This document shows, piece after piece, positions 22,823-30,416 of a DNA stretch of 36,809 nucleotides. Position 1 is the first letter of the stretch; each line of letters begins with the position of its first letter. Position numbers and translations under genes: made by a program. Source of the stretch: an uncultured Bacilli bacterium (GTDB taxonomy: Bacteria > Bacillota_I > Bacilli_A > RF39 > UBA660); NCBI GenBank assembly GCA_910584305.1, contig CAJTZW010000012.1, forward strand, positions 1-36,809. The letters run 5' to 3'. Below the pieces are notes generated by a model. It was not told where the DNA came from. It worked only from the letters and a program-made list of their open reading frames with translations, and made no database searches.

Positions 22823-23851
22823 ATGTATGATAGATTGAATGGTTATTTAAATGATTGTTGTGTTTATTTGGAAACTTTTTTCCCATTTTTTATGGATGAA
22901 ATATCTTATATGCAGGCTCTAGCAGTTAGGGGTGAATTTCTTTCTACCCCTTCTTCTAGTTTAAATTCTGTATCATACCGTTCTGGTTATGAATCAATAC
23001 AGCTAGTAACAGAATTTCTTCAAACTCTTCATCCAAAGTATGTAGAGAAATTTGATGATTTTATTTCTTCTGGGCGATTGGATTTTCATTTTTGTGAGAC
23101 AGGTGTAATGGGAAATCTGCATCTTTCTAATGATGGAAATTTGGTTACGATAGATTTGGTACATAACTATCAAGATGCAGTTACTTTGTTGCACGAGTTT
23201 TTTCATTTTTATAGTTTAAATATGTCAGATTGTTATACTAAAACTTATATTTTATTTTTAGAGTTTATGCCTATTTATTTTGAATTTCTTTTTATTCAGT
23301 ATTTGAATAAAAATGGATATAGAAATGAAGCCAAAAATGCACTATTTTTGAGGGTAGAGTCACTTAAAGATTACAGCAATCAATTGAATGATACATTAAT
23401 TCCTTTACGGGCATATACTGCATTTGGAAATATTGATAGTAATACATATAATCTAATGAATTCTACTTTTCACAATCGGATATTATCTGACATGATGCCT
23501 AATATATTACCAGATGTTTTTGAATATACCTGTGTTTTTCTAACTCGATATTTTGATTCTTTTGATTTGGAGGGTGTAAATGACATATTGGACCGAGGAG
23601 CTTCTTTAGCGTCTTCTTTTACAGAGTGTCAACTACATGTTTTAGGGTCCTACTTAGCGAGTTATGCGGTGTTGCATTGCAAGGTGGAAGATATGATTTC
23701 TTTAAATGAAGAAATTATATTTCGTGATGAATGGGAGCCAGAACATGTTTTTCAGAAAATAGGAGTTACCCATATGAATCCTAATTTTTATATTCGTGAT
23801 ATGCGAAGACTTATACACTCTATTTATCATCAGAAACAGAAAGTTAGGTAG
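22823..23851 (+). CDS. Putative HExxH (gluzincin-like) metallopeptidase, orphan
   Basis: A 342-residue soluble, mainly helical protein with no signal peptide. Residues near 130 read VTLLHEFFHFYSLN, an HExxH zinc motif inside a helix. A Glu-containing helix, ILFLEFMPIYFEFLFIQYL, follows about 25 residues later and could give the third zinc ligand, as in M3 oligopeptidase-like gluzincins. The length is about half that of a true oligoendopeptidase F, and the rest of the sequence shows no other M3 block. I therefore call it a possible intracellular metallopeptidase of unknown family. Start ATG 22823 follows ATGGTGATACT. It is followed by its own terminator, then miaA. Confidence 0.6.
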   Translation: MYDRLNGYLNDCCVYLETFFPFFMDEISYMQALAVRGEFLSTPSSSLNSVSYRSGYESIQLVTEFLQTLHPKYVEKFDDFISSGRLDFHFCETGVMGNLHLSNDGNLVTIDLVHNYQDAVTLLHEFFHFYSLNMSDCYTKTYILFLEFMPIYFEFLFIQYLNKNGYRNEAKNALFLRVESLKDYSNQLNDTLIPLRAYTAFGNIDSNTYNLMNSTFHNRILSDMMPNILPDVFEYTCVFLTRYFDSFDLEGVNDILDRGASLASSFTECQLHVLGSYLASYAVLHCKVEDMISLNEEIIFRDEWEPEHVFQKIGVTHMNPNFYIRDMRRLIHSIYHQKQKVR

Positions 23852-23876
23852 TAGGTAGACAAACCTATTTTTTTTG
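23852..23876 (+). terminator. Terminator after the HExxH gene
   Basis: TAGGT (23852-23856) pairs with ACCTA (23863-23867), short stem, then a run of eight T. Confidence 0.6.
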
Positions 23877-23948
23877 ATTATAATATGAATAATTTTTTAA
23901 ATTATTTATGACTGGTGTGAAGTATTAATGGGAATGTGGTGATGATTT

Positions 23949-24836
23949 ATGGTAATTGCAATTGTTGGGCCAACTTGTGTTGGAAAGACAAGGATGAGCG
24001 TAGGACTTGCCAAAAGATTAAATGGGGAAGTTATTAATGCTGATTCAACACAAGTGTATAAAGAGATGAATATCGCAACTGCAAAGGTTACTGAAGAAGA
24101 GAAAGAGGGTATACCTCATCATTTGTTTGATATAAAAAATATAGATGAAGATTATAGTGTTTATGAATATCAAAAGGACGCAAGGGAAAAAATTTGTGAT
24201 ATTTTATCACGTGGGAAGACACCTATTTTTGTTGGGGGTACAGGTTTGTATCTTAAGGCTACCTTATATGATTATGAATTTAAAGAAGAAGTATCTTGTG
24301 ATTATTCTAAGTATTCTACCGATGAATTATATCAAAAACTTTTATGTGTAGATGCGAATACAAAGGTTCATAAGAATAATAGAAAACGAATTGAAAGAGC
24401 TCTTTCTTATTATCAAAATCATAAAGAACCGATGAGTGAGAAAAAAAATAGTTCTGAATTATTATATGATACGGTATGTATTGGTCTTACTACAGATAGG
24501 GAATACCTATATACTAGAATTAATGATAGGGTAAATCAAATGGTTCAAAGCGGGTTACTTGAGGAAGCTTCTTTTGTATTTAAGACAGGGCTCCGCAATA
24601 AGGCGGTTATGACTCCAATTGGCTATAAAGAGTTATTTCCATATTTTGAACAGAAAAAGGAATTGCAAGACTGTTTAGAAGAAATACAAAAAAATAGTAG
24701 GCATTATGCGAAGAGGCAATATACATTTTTTAATCATCAACTTCCCGTTGTATGGTTTGATGTAGATTATGATCATTTTGAAAAAACTATACAAGATGTA
24801 TATGAATATATTGTTCAGGAATTTAATTTAAAATAA
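23949..24836 (+). CDS. miaA: tRNA dimethylallyltransferase
   Basis: MiaA adds the dimethylallyl group to A37 of tRNAs reading UNN codons. The 295-residue protein has the P-loop AIVGPTCVGKTRMSVGLA, the substrate motif NGEVINADSTQVYKEMNIATAK, the HHLFDIKNIDEDYSVYEYQ block, PIFVGGTGLYLKATLYDYEF, and the C-terminal MTPIGYKEL and SRHYAKRQYTFFNHQ tRNA-binding region. Start ATG 23949 has GGTGATGA upstream. No terminator follows and the next gene begins 16 bases later, so the two are probably co-transcribed. Confidence 0.95.
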   Translation: MVIAIVGPTCVGKTRMSVGLAKRLNGEVINADSTQVYKEMNIATAKVTEEEKEGIPHHLFDIKNIDEDYSVYEYQKDAREKICDILSRGKTPIFVGGTGLYLKATLYDYEFKEEVSCDYSKYSTDELYQKLLCVDANTKVHKNNRKRIERALSYYQNHKEPMSEKKNSSELLYDTVCIGLTTDREYLYTRINDRVNQMVQSGLLEEASFVFKTGLRNKAVMTPIGYKELFPYFEQKKELQDCLEEIQKNSRHYAKRQYTFFNHQLPVVWFDVDYDHFEKTIQDVYEYIVQEFNLK

Positions 24837-24852
24837 TATTGGAGATGAGGGT

Positions 24853-25719
24853 ATGAGCAAAGCAGGAGGATATGTAATTTTTGAAAAAGATAATCAATTT
24901 CATAAGGTTCATGATGAGTCCTTTTTAAAAAAAAGTAGAAAGAAATTTTATAGATTTAGTAGGGATAGCTATTCATCTACTTTATATATTTATTTTCATG
25001 ATTTCGATGGTATTAATTTTTCCAATTGTAATTTTGAAAGTTTTAAAAAATTTAACTCTATTGTGATATATTCTCCATGCCATGTTGTTTTGCAAAATAT
25101 AAATTTTGGAGAAAGTTCTGTATATATTAATACAACATCCTGTACAGAATCTATTGTAGCCAATCATGTAACAGGGAAGCATATTGGTTTAGCAGCACAA
25201 AATATTTTTGTTACAGATTGTGAGAATGTGAATGTGTTAGAAGCAACAGATAGTGTGTTTGCAAATCGCTGTACATCGTTGTGTTCTGCGGTTCCTATTA
25301 ATTGGAAGGCGAAAAATTTGAACCTTTCTTTTGTAAATATGGCAAGTTATTCATCTATTCGTTTCTTGTGTGACAAATTTTTATATTCACATATTTCGCT
25401 CATGGCAGAATCTATTCAAATGGATCATTTATTTCATTATAAGAAAAAAGATGGTGTCTTGTATAAAATAATGGATGAAGATATTCAAAGAATAGGTATG
25501 CTAAATCGACTTTGTTCTTCTTTTAAGGCCTTGAAAGATAATATAGATGATGAGATTTACAAAAGAATTGATGTTGCAAAACAAGAGAATGATGAAAAAA
25601 TTACAGAATTCTTGTTAGCAATTGGGTCTTTAATGAAAGATAGTGTACTTGTTAGTGATAGTGTAAAGGCTAATAGCGAAAAAGAGATGGTTTCTGTTTT
25701 TCTTAAGAGAAAACTGTAG
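24853..25719 (+). CDS. Beta-helix-like protein, paralogue 1, unknown
   Basis: A 288-residue protein without signal peptide or membrane segment. The N-terminus (GGYVIFEKDNQFHKVHDESF) and the following strand ladder (INFSNCNFESFKKFNSIVIY, VVLQNINFGESSVYIN, IFVTDCENVNVLEATDSVFA) show short strands with Asn/Cys/Phe at intervals of about 20-25 residues, as in right-handed parallel beta-helices. The last 80 residues are helical. It is clearly related to the next gene: same GYVIF start, same N-C-x-F motif, Lys/Arg-rich end. It starts with GGAGATGAGGG before ATG 24853, 16 bases after miaA. No carbohydrate-active residues are evident, and its function is unknown. Confidence 0.65.
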   Translation: MSKAGGYVIFEKDNQFHKVHDESFLKKSRKKFYRFSRDSYSSTLYIYFHDFDGINFSNCNFESFKKFNSIVIYSPCHVVLQNINFGESSVYINTTSCTESIVANHVTGKHIGLAAQNIFVTDCENVNVLEATDSVFANRCTSLCSAVPINWKAKNLNLSFVNMASYSSIRFLCDKFLYSHISLMAESIQMDHLFHYKKKDGVLYKIMDEDIQRIGMLNRLCSSFKALKDNIDDEIYKRIDVAKQENDEKITEFLLAIGSLMKDSVLVSDSVKANSEKEMVSVFLKRKL

Positions 25720-25723
25720 TAAT

Positions 25724-25751
25724 TTGACAAAGTAGAAAAATATGATATTAT
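25724..25751 (+). promoter_or_regulatory. Strong promoter of beta-helix paralogue 2
   Basis: TTGACA at 25724-25729, 16 bases, TATTAT at 25746-25751 with TG at 25743-25744 (extended -10). Confidence 0.75.
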
Positions 25752-25777
25752 ATAGACTAATTAAGGAGGAATTATAT

Positions 25778-26683
25778 ATGGATAAGAAAGGCTACGTAAT
25801 TTTTACGAAGAATGGAAAAGAATACAAAGTTCGTGATAAGAGGCTTTTGAAATTTAGTAAACTAGGTTTCTATCGCTTAAATAAAAAGGATACAATATTA
25901 AGGATTCTGATAGATGATTCAATTGATTCTATCCATTTTGAAAATTGTGATTTTGATGTACCTAACAAAGTTGATTCGATAAATTTTTATGGATACTGTG
26001 ATGTTAGTGTTAAAGACGTAAATTTTAAAAGATCTGTTACTTTTAAATTTGATACTATGGATAGGTCTGTAATGAAGAATAAGTCCGTATATATTAATAA
26101 TTTAAGTGGCGCAAGTGACGTTCGTATTATTGGTGGACGCAATGCCTGTATTAATGCATGTAGAGAACAATGGTATGTAATAGGTGGTAGTGAAAACGTT
26201 TCCATAGATAATGTAAGCGATTCGCATCTTACTATAGAAGACGCAAAAGAAATTTCTATTCGAAATTGTATATCTTCTTATCAAGATAGATCTATTATTT
26301 TAAGTGCGCAGGAGAAAGTAGAATTAATAAATGTTAGTGGAAAATATCTTAGAATTAGAATTGATAGTCCAGTATTCAATTATAAGAATGTACAAGTAGA
26401 AAGCAATTTTTTATCATTTCCTATGCTCTTTGGGGATAATGATATTCATATTGACGAGTATATTGATGACAAAAAGTTGGCTAAAATGGAACCTTTTCAT
26501 GATGTTGCAGAAACATCAGGTAATACCGTAGAACAAGATAATCAAGAAAAAATAGATGATCTGGAAGCGAAACTTGCTACTTTAAAACAAGCAAAGGCAA
26601 GAGCTATAGAATCGGTTACAACAGAATATGAAAAGAAACCTGTTGGTGAATATGTCAAGAGAAAAATAGATAATATTGTATAA
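25778..26683 (+). CDS. Beta-helix-like protein, paralogue 2, unknown
   Basis: A 301-residue protein homologous to the preceding one: KGYVIFTKNGKEYKVRDKRL at the start, then a ladder of short strands (SIHFENCDFDVPNKVDSINF, DVRIIGGRNACINAC, ENVSIDNVSDSHLTIED, EISIRNCISSYQDRSIILS, VELINVSGKYLRIRIDS). Four or more successive I-x-N/I-x-x-C/V repeats suggest a right-handed beta-helix. The C-terminus has a short coiled coil (EKIDDLEAKLATLKQAKARA) that may mediate oligomer formation. There is no signal peptide, so it should be cytoplasmic. ATG 25778 follows AAGGAGGAATTATAT. Its own strong promoter implies separate, possibly higher, expression than paralogue 1. Confidence 0.65.
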   Translation: MDKKGYVIFTKNGKEYKVRDKRLLKFSKLGFYRLNKKDTILRILIDDSIDSIHFENCDFDVPNKVDSINFYGYCDVSVKDVNFKRSVTFKFDTMDRSVMKNKSVYINNLSGASDVRIIGGRNACINACREQWYVIGGSENVSIDNVSDSHLTIEDAKEISIRNCISSYQDRSIILSAQEKVELINVSGKYLRIRIDSPVFNYKNVQVESNFLSFPMLFGDNDIHIDEYIDDKKLAKMEPFHDVAETSGNTVEQDNQEKIDDLEAKLATLKQAKARAIESVTTEYEKKPVGEYVKRKIDNIV

Positions 26684-26708
26684 AAAATACCAAAGGGTAT
26701 TTTTTAAT
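26682..26708. terminator. Bidirectional terminator between paralogue 2 and the PopT-family gene
   Basis: AAAAAATACC (26682-26691) pairs with GGTATTTTTT (26696-26705), loop AAAG. It begins in the stop codon of the plus-strand gene and overlaps the stop of the minus-strand gene. Confidence 0.8.
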
Positions 26709-27558
26709 TTTGGTATTTATCAAATATATAGATAACGATTGCTCCAAGTAGGAAGGTAATTATGGATGTAATACTATTTAGAATTGTATATCCATTTGTT
26801 GGAATAATTACGATGGCACTCATAATAATGAGACCAAAGATAAAACTCATGGTATTTCTTTTATAATGTTTTAATAAGTAGTTAGTAATTACAGCGCTTA
26901 TAATAATTCCTAGGAATACACCAATAGCAATAAATATTAGTGGGATTAAAATATTGATTTCGAATGTTGTTATATTAGCAACATATCCTTTAAATAGATG
27001 GTACCATCCAAATACAAGTAAAACCATAGAACCGGATACGCCAGGGAACATCATGGAAGCCCCACCAATCGAACCAATTGCCATCAATGTTATACAAAAG
27101 GAAATCGTCAAATGCTTGGCTAGTAAATCTTCTAATGGGACAATATTCCCTTCTTCTCCAGGAGCAAAGTAGGAAATGGTTCCTATGAGTAGTATACCAA
27201 TTATGACAAAGAACCAATTGATTTTTTGATTATTCAATTCTTTCTTTTTTAGCATAGGTAGAGAACATATAATGAGTCCAATAAACCAATATAATGTTTG
27301 TATTTCAAATGAAACAAATAAGAATTCCAGAATTTTGGCAAAACCAATTAGACCGATTCCTGCTCCTATTAAAAACTGAAATAAAAATAGTATGTCTTTC
27401 TTTTTGTCTTTTATTTTGATTTTAAAATTGAAGAGATTGCTAATACTTTCCATGAGTTTATTAAATAAACCTAATAATACCATAATAGTACCACCACTTA
27501 CACCAGGAATGATATTGGCTACGCCTACACAGATTCCTCCAATAATATTTTTTAACAT
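26704..27558 (-). CDS. DUF368 membrane protein, PopT-family undecaprenyl phosphate translocase
   Basis: DUF368 proteins (PopT) were shown to return undecaprenyl phosphate across the membrane for reuse in wall synthesis. The 284-residue protein is polytopic with about eight to nine hydrophobic segments. It has the two duplicated family motifs: GGICVGVANIIPGVSGGTIM near the N-terminus, and ASMMFPGVSGSMVLLVFGWY in the second half. I prefer ATG (complement of 27556-27558, MLKNIIGG): GAGGTG lies 9 bases upstream, and the in-frame GTG at 27570 is part of that ribosome-binding site. It is divergent from the AI-2E gene and fits the wall-building genes elsewhere in the window. Confidence 0.85.
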   Translation of the reverse strand: MLKNIIGGICVGVANIIPGVSGGTIMVLLGLFNKLMESISNLFNFKIKIKDKKKDILFLFQFLIGAGIGLIGFAKILEFLFVSFEIQTLYWFIGLIICSLPMLKKKELNNQKINWFFVIIGILLIGTISYFAPGEEGNIVPLEDLLAKHLTISFCITLMAIGSIGGASMMFPGVSGSMVLLVFGWYHLFKGYVANITTFEINILIPLIFIAIGVFLGIIISAVITNYLLKHYKRNTMSFIFGLIIMSAIVIIPTNGYTILNSITSIITFLLGAIVIYIFDKYQN

Positions 27559-27582
27559 AAATCTATTCACCTCTATTTTAAA

Positions 27583-27591
27583 ATTATAGCA
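27583..27591 (-). promoter_or_regulatory. Extended -10 of the PopT-family gene
   Basis: On the minus strand TGCTATAAT (complement of 27583-27591), exact TGnTATAAT. The -35 is weak. Confidence 0.5.
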
Positions 27592-27680
27592 AAATATTTA
27601 CATGTTGGCTACAATTATATATATTTTTTTATATGATGGGGAGATTCCAGGGTTGTTTTATGGTATTTTTATATTTTTTT

Positions 27681-27689
27681 TGCTATAAT
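27681..27689 (+). promoter_or_regulatory. Extended -10 of the AI-2E operon promoter
   Basis: TGCTATAAT, exact TGnTATAAT, TATAAT at 27684-27689, 21 bases before ATG 27711. No clear -35 is seen. Confidence 0.55.
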
Positions 27690-27710
27690 AAATTAAGTGA
27701 GGTGAGAAGA

Positions 27711-28856
27711 ATGTTCTCAAGAAAGGAAAAGAAAAAGGATAGTTTGGATGTTTCTAAATTAAATGATGTTATTACATTATCGAATAAAATTTTAAAAATT
27801 GTTTATGTTTTGGCGGTTATTTTAGGGATTTATGTCGTAATTATTTTATGTAAAGAATTGCAGATTAAGGGGATTGTTCTTACAATTCTACGTACAATTT
27901 TTCCTCTTTTCATTGGTATTTTTATTGCTTGGTTGTTTGATCCTTTTGTGACGTATTTGCAAAGAAAGGGTATGCGTAGGGGTTTTGGGACCTTTATTAC
28001 CTATCTTCTTTTTATTGGGACACTTACTGTTATTATTGGGGCTATTATTCCAATTTTATCAGAACAAGTGAATGAATTTGTAAAATCGATGCCTTCCATT
28101 TTTGAAAGTATTCGTGGTTGGTGTGATAATATATTTGCTAAATTAAATACCATTGATGGTATTGATGCCATGTCTTTAAAAGATGAATTGTTTAAGAAGA
28201 TAGAAGAAATTGGAACAGGAATTACAAGTTCGCTTCCAGATATGTTAGTACATTTGGTTAAATCTGTTTTCTCTGGAATGGGGACATTTGTTGTCGGACT
28301 TATTATTGGTTTCTATTTATTACTTACTTTTAACAATGCGAATGATTTGTTAATTACATTGCTTCCTAAAAAATTGCAACATGATACAAGGGATTTGGTG
28401 AATGAAGTAAATACATCTCTTAGAAGATTTATAGAAGGTGCTATTTTAGATTGTGGTTTGATTTTTATTGTTATGTCGATTGCCTTTTGGATAGTAGGTC
28501 TTAAAGCTCCATTATTATTTGGCTTATTTTGTGGAATTACAAATATTATTCCTTATGCAGGTCCTTATATTGGTGGAGCACCAGCTGTTATTGTTGGGTA
28601 TTCACAGGGACCACTTATTGGAACTTTAACTTTGATTTCTATCTTTGTCGTTCAGTTTTTAGAAGGAAATTTCTTACAACCACTAATTATGAGCAAAACA
28701 ACAAAGTTGCATCCAGTTACAATTATTTTAGGACTTCTTGTGTTTGGTTACTTCTTTGGAATTTTAGGTATGGTAATTTCTACACCTGTGATTGCTGCAT
28801 GTAAAGCTATTTTCTTATTCTTTGATGATAAATATGGCATTTTAAATATGGATTAG
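27711..28856 (+). CDS. AI-2E family transporter-like membrane protein
   Basis: The family (PF01594, formerly UPF0118) includes TqsA and assorted exporters and Na+/H+ antiporters. The 381-residue protein has two N-terminal hydrophobic segments (about residues 25-75), a soluble insert (residues about 125-190), and a C-terminal bundle with FVVGLIIGFYLLLTFN, the RRFIEGAILDCGLIFIVMSI region, ITNIIPYAGPYIGGAPAVIV, and QFLEGNFLQPLIMSKTTKLHP, which are the family's best conserved blocks. ATG 27711 follows GAGGTGAGAAGA; upstream in-frame ATGs lie before the promoter. It heads a tight operon running to alaS. The true substrate is unknown; the AI-2E name should not be read as a function. Confidence 0.88.
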   Translation: MFSRKEKKKDSLDVSKLNDVITLSNKILKIVYVLAVILGIYVVIILCKELQIKGIVLTILRTIFPLFIGIFIAWLFDPFVTYLQRKGMRRGFGTFITYLLFIGTLTVIIGAIIPILSEQVNEFVKSMPSIFESIRGWCDNIFAKLNTIDGIDAMSLKDELFKKIEEIGTGITSSLPDMLVHLVKSVFSGMGTFVVGLIIGFYLLLTFNNANDLLITLLPKKLQHDTRDLVNEVNTSLRRFIEGAILDCGLIFIVMSIAFWIVGLKAPLLFGLFCGITNIIPYAGPYIGGAPAVIVGYSQGPLIGTLTLISIFVVQFLEGNFLQPLIMSKTTKLHPVTIILGLLVFGYFFGILGMVISTPVIAACKAIFLFFDDKYGILNMD

Positions 28857-28863
28857 TGATTGT

Positions 28864-29313
28864 ATGGAAATAAAGTTATTAGGACTTGATTCTATTAATG
28901 AAATCTCAAATTTTGTTTGGAGTGTAATGGAAGATTCTGGAGAGCTTCCTAATCAGGTGTATTTGGCACCAAATGAATTTAAAAATATATTACATTCTAT
29001 GATAAAGAATGATATGGAATATGGACTTCTTATATTTTATGGAATGGTAGAAGAAGATAGAATTATTGGTGTAGTAGGATTTGAACCATCTTGCAGTCGA
29101 ATCTCATATTTGTATGTTTCACCTAAATATCAAAAGCAAGGGATTGGTTCTAGACTTCTAGATACGGCAATTTATCATCTACAAGGTTTTGATTCTGTTT
29201 CACTAAAAGCACACCATGATGCAGTGGAAATGTACGAGAAGTATGGATTTTATAAGACAGGAGAAGATACTCAATATTCAGTAGGAATGGAATATGCACT
29301 AAGGAGAAAATAA
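28864..29313 (+). CDS. GNAT family N-acetyltransferase
   Basis: A 149-residue single-domain protein of the GNAT fold. The acetyl-CoA binding motif A is plain: RISYLYVSPKYQKQGIGSRLLDTAI (strand 4 followed by the Q-x-x-G-I-G loop). Motif B follows with SVSLKAHHDAVEMYEKYGFYKTG, a typical end with the YGF strand. Such enzymes acetylate amines or proteins; the substrate cannot be told. It starts 7 bases after the AI-2E gene, ends 1 base before the next gene, and is translated as part of that operon. Confidence 0.85.
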   Translation: MEIKLLGLDSINEISNFVWSVMEDSGELPNQVYLAPNEFKNILHSMIKNDMEYGLLIFYGMVEEDRIIGVVGFEPSCSRISYLYVSPKYQKQGIGSRLLDTAIYHLQGFDSVSLKAHHDAVEMYEKYGFYKTGEDTQYSVGMEYALRRK

Positions 29314-29314
29314 T

Positions 29315-29857
29315 ATGTATGAAAAAAAGAATTCAAAGATATTTGTATTATCTGGGAAAGCAAAAGCAGGTAAAAATCAAGTTGCTAATATAATCGAAGA
29401 ATATTATCAAGATAAGAAATGCATTCAAATATCATATGCATATTATATTAAAGATTATTTGATGAGAATGGGTATGTATGAGGAGTCAGAAAAGGCCAAG
29501 TATCGTAGTTTACTACAAGATTTTGGAATTGATTTTCTTGGTAAACGTATTGATTCCAATTTTTTAATTCGTAGAGTGTTAGAAGATATAGAGGTATTTT
29601 CCTACTTTTATGATGTTATTATCATTACAGATGCTAGACTGATTGATGAGGTAGAAATTCCAAAACAACATTTTCAAAATGTTACGACGATTCGCATTAC
29701 TAATCATACTGAAAATGATTTAACAGAGATGGAACAAAAACATATTACGGAAATAGGCCTTGATACATATCAAAACTTTGATTATATAATAGAGAACAAT
29801 GCAAGTTTAGAAGAATTAAAAAGGGGAATTATATTCATATTGAAAGGGGAAGAATAA
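29315..29857 (+). CDS. P-loop kinase, deoxynucleoside monophosphate kinase-like
   Basis: A 180-residue P-loop protein. The Walker A motif is FVLSGKAKAGKNQVANII, with Asn instead of the usual Ser/Thr after GK, a variant known in T4 gp1-type dNMP kinases (which have GKD). A lid-like segment YRSLLQDFGIDFLGKRID, the strand-Asp motif DVIIITDARLIDEV and a terminal strand-helix NFDYIIENNASLEELKRGI fit that fold. dNMP kinases convert dNMPs to dNDPs. The assignment is from pattern only; another small-molecule kinase is possible. It lies 1 base after the GNAT gene and 1 base before another P-loop kinase. Confidence 0.65.
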   Translation: MYEKKNSKIFVLSGKAKAGKNQVANIIEEYYQDKKCIQISYAYYIKDYLMRMGMYEESEKAKYRSLLQDFGIDFLGKRIDSNFLIRRVLEDIEVFSYFYDVIIITDARLIDEVEIPKQHFQNVTTIRITNHTENDLTEMEQKHITEIGLDTYQNFDYIIENNASLEELKRGIIFILKGEE

Positions 29858-29858
29858 T

Positions 29859-30416
29859 ATGTATCCAATTATTGCTATTGTAGGAATGTGTGGTTCTGGA
29901 AAATCGATTGCATCTGATTATTTAGAAGATAAAGGATATAAGAAAGTATATTTTGGTGGTGTAACTATGGAAGTATTAAAGGAAAAAGGACTTAGTGTAA
30001 CACCTGAAAATGAAAAGATGATTAGGGAAAATTTACGTAAAGAGTATGGTATGGGAGCATATGCAAAACTCTTACTTCCCCGTATTATTGAATATTCAAA
30101 TACTTCTCCCACTGTACTTGATGGGTTGTATTCTTGGGATGAATATAAGATATTAAAAGAAGAATTGAAGGGGTGTTTAACTATGATAGCAATTGTTACA
30201 AATAAAAGGCTACGTTATGAAAGACTTTCTAAACGTGATATTAGGCCTCTTACAAAGGAAGAAGCGGAGAAACGAGATATAGCAGAGATAGAAAATTCAG
30301 CAAAAGGTGGACCAATTGCGTTTGCAGATTATTTTATTTTGAATGATGGAGATATACATTCTTATAAAGAACAATTAAGAAATATAGTAGATGAGATAAC
30401 TAGAGGTGAGAGATAA
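29859..30416 (+). CDS. UPF0200-like P-loop kinase (dephospho-CoA kinase-like)
   Basis: A 185-residue protein with Walker A IIAIVGMCGSGKSIASDYLE, a short lid segment, the strand PTVLDGLYSWDEYKIL, and the Arg-rich block RLRYERLSKRDIRPLT. It ends in DIAEIENSAKGGPIAFADYFILNDG, which matches the archaeal-type UPF0200/CoaE-like family (R-D-x-x-E ... G-G-x-I-A-x-A-D-Y-x-I-x-N). It is not the common bacterial CoaE, so I do not use that symbol. The small-molecule substrate is unknown. It overlaps alaS by one base (TAATG), so translation is coupled. Confidence 0.75.
   Translation: MYPIIAIVGMCGSGKSIASDYLEDKGYKKVYFGGVTMEVLKEKGLSVTPENEKMIRENLRKEYGMGAYAKLLLPRIIEYSNTSPTVLDGLYSWDEYKILKEELKGCLTMIAIVTNKRLRYERLSKRDIRPLTKEEAEKRDIAEIENSAKGGPIAFADYFILNDGDIHSYKEQLRNIVDEITRGER

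Noticed and set aside
27633..27710. Upstream ATG codons for the AI-2E family gene
   Set aside because: They lie before or within the TGCTATAAT promoter, while ATG 27711 has a good GAGGTGAG site.
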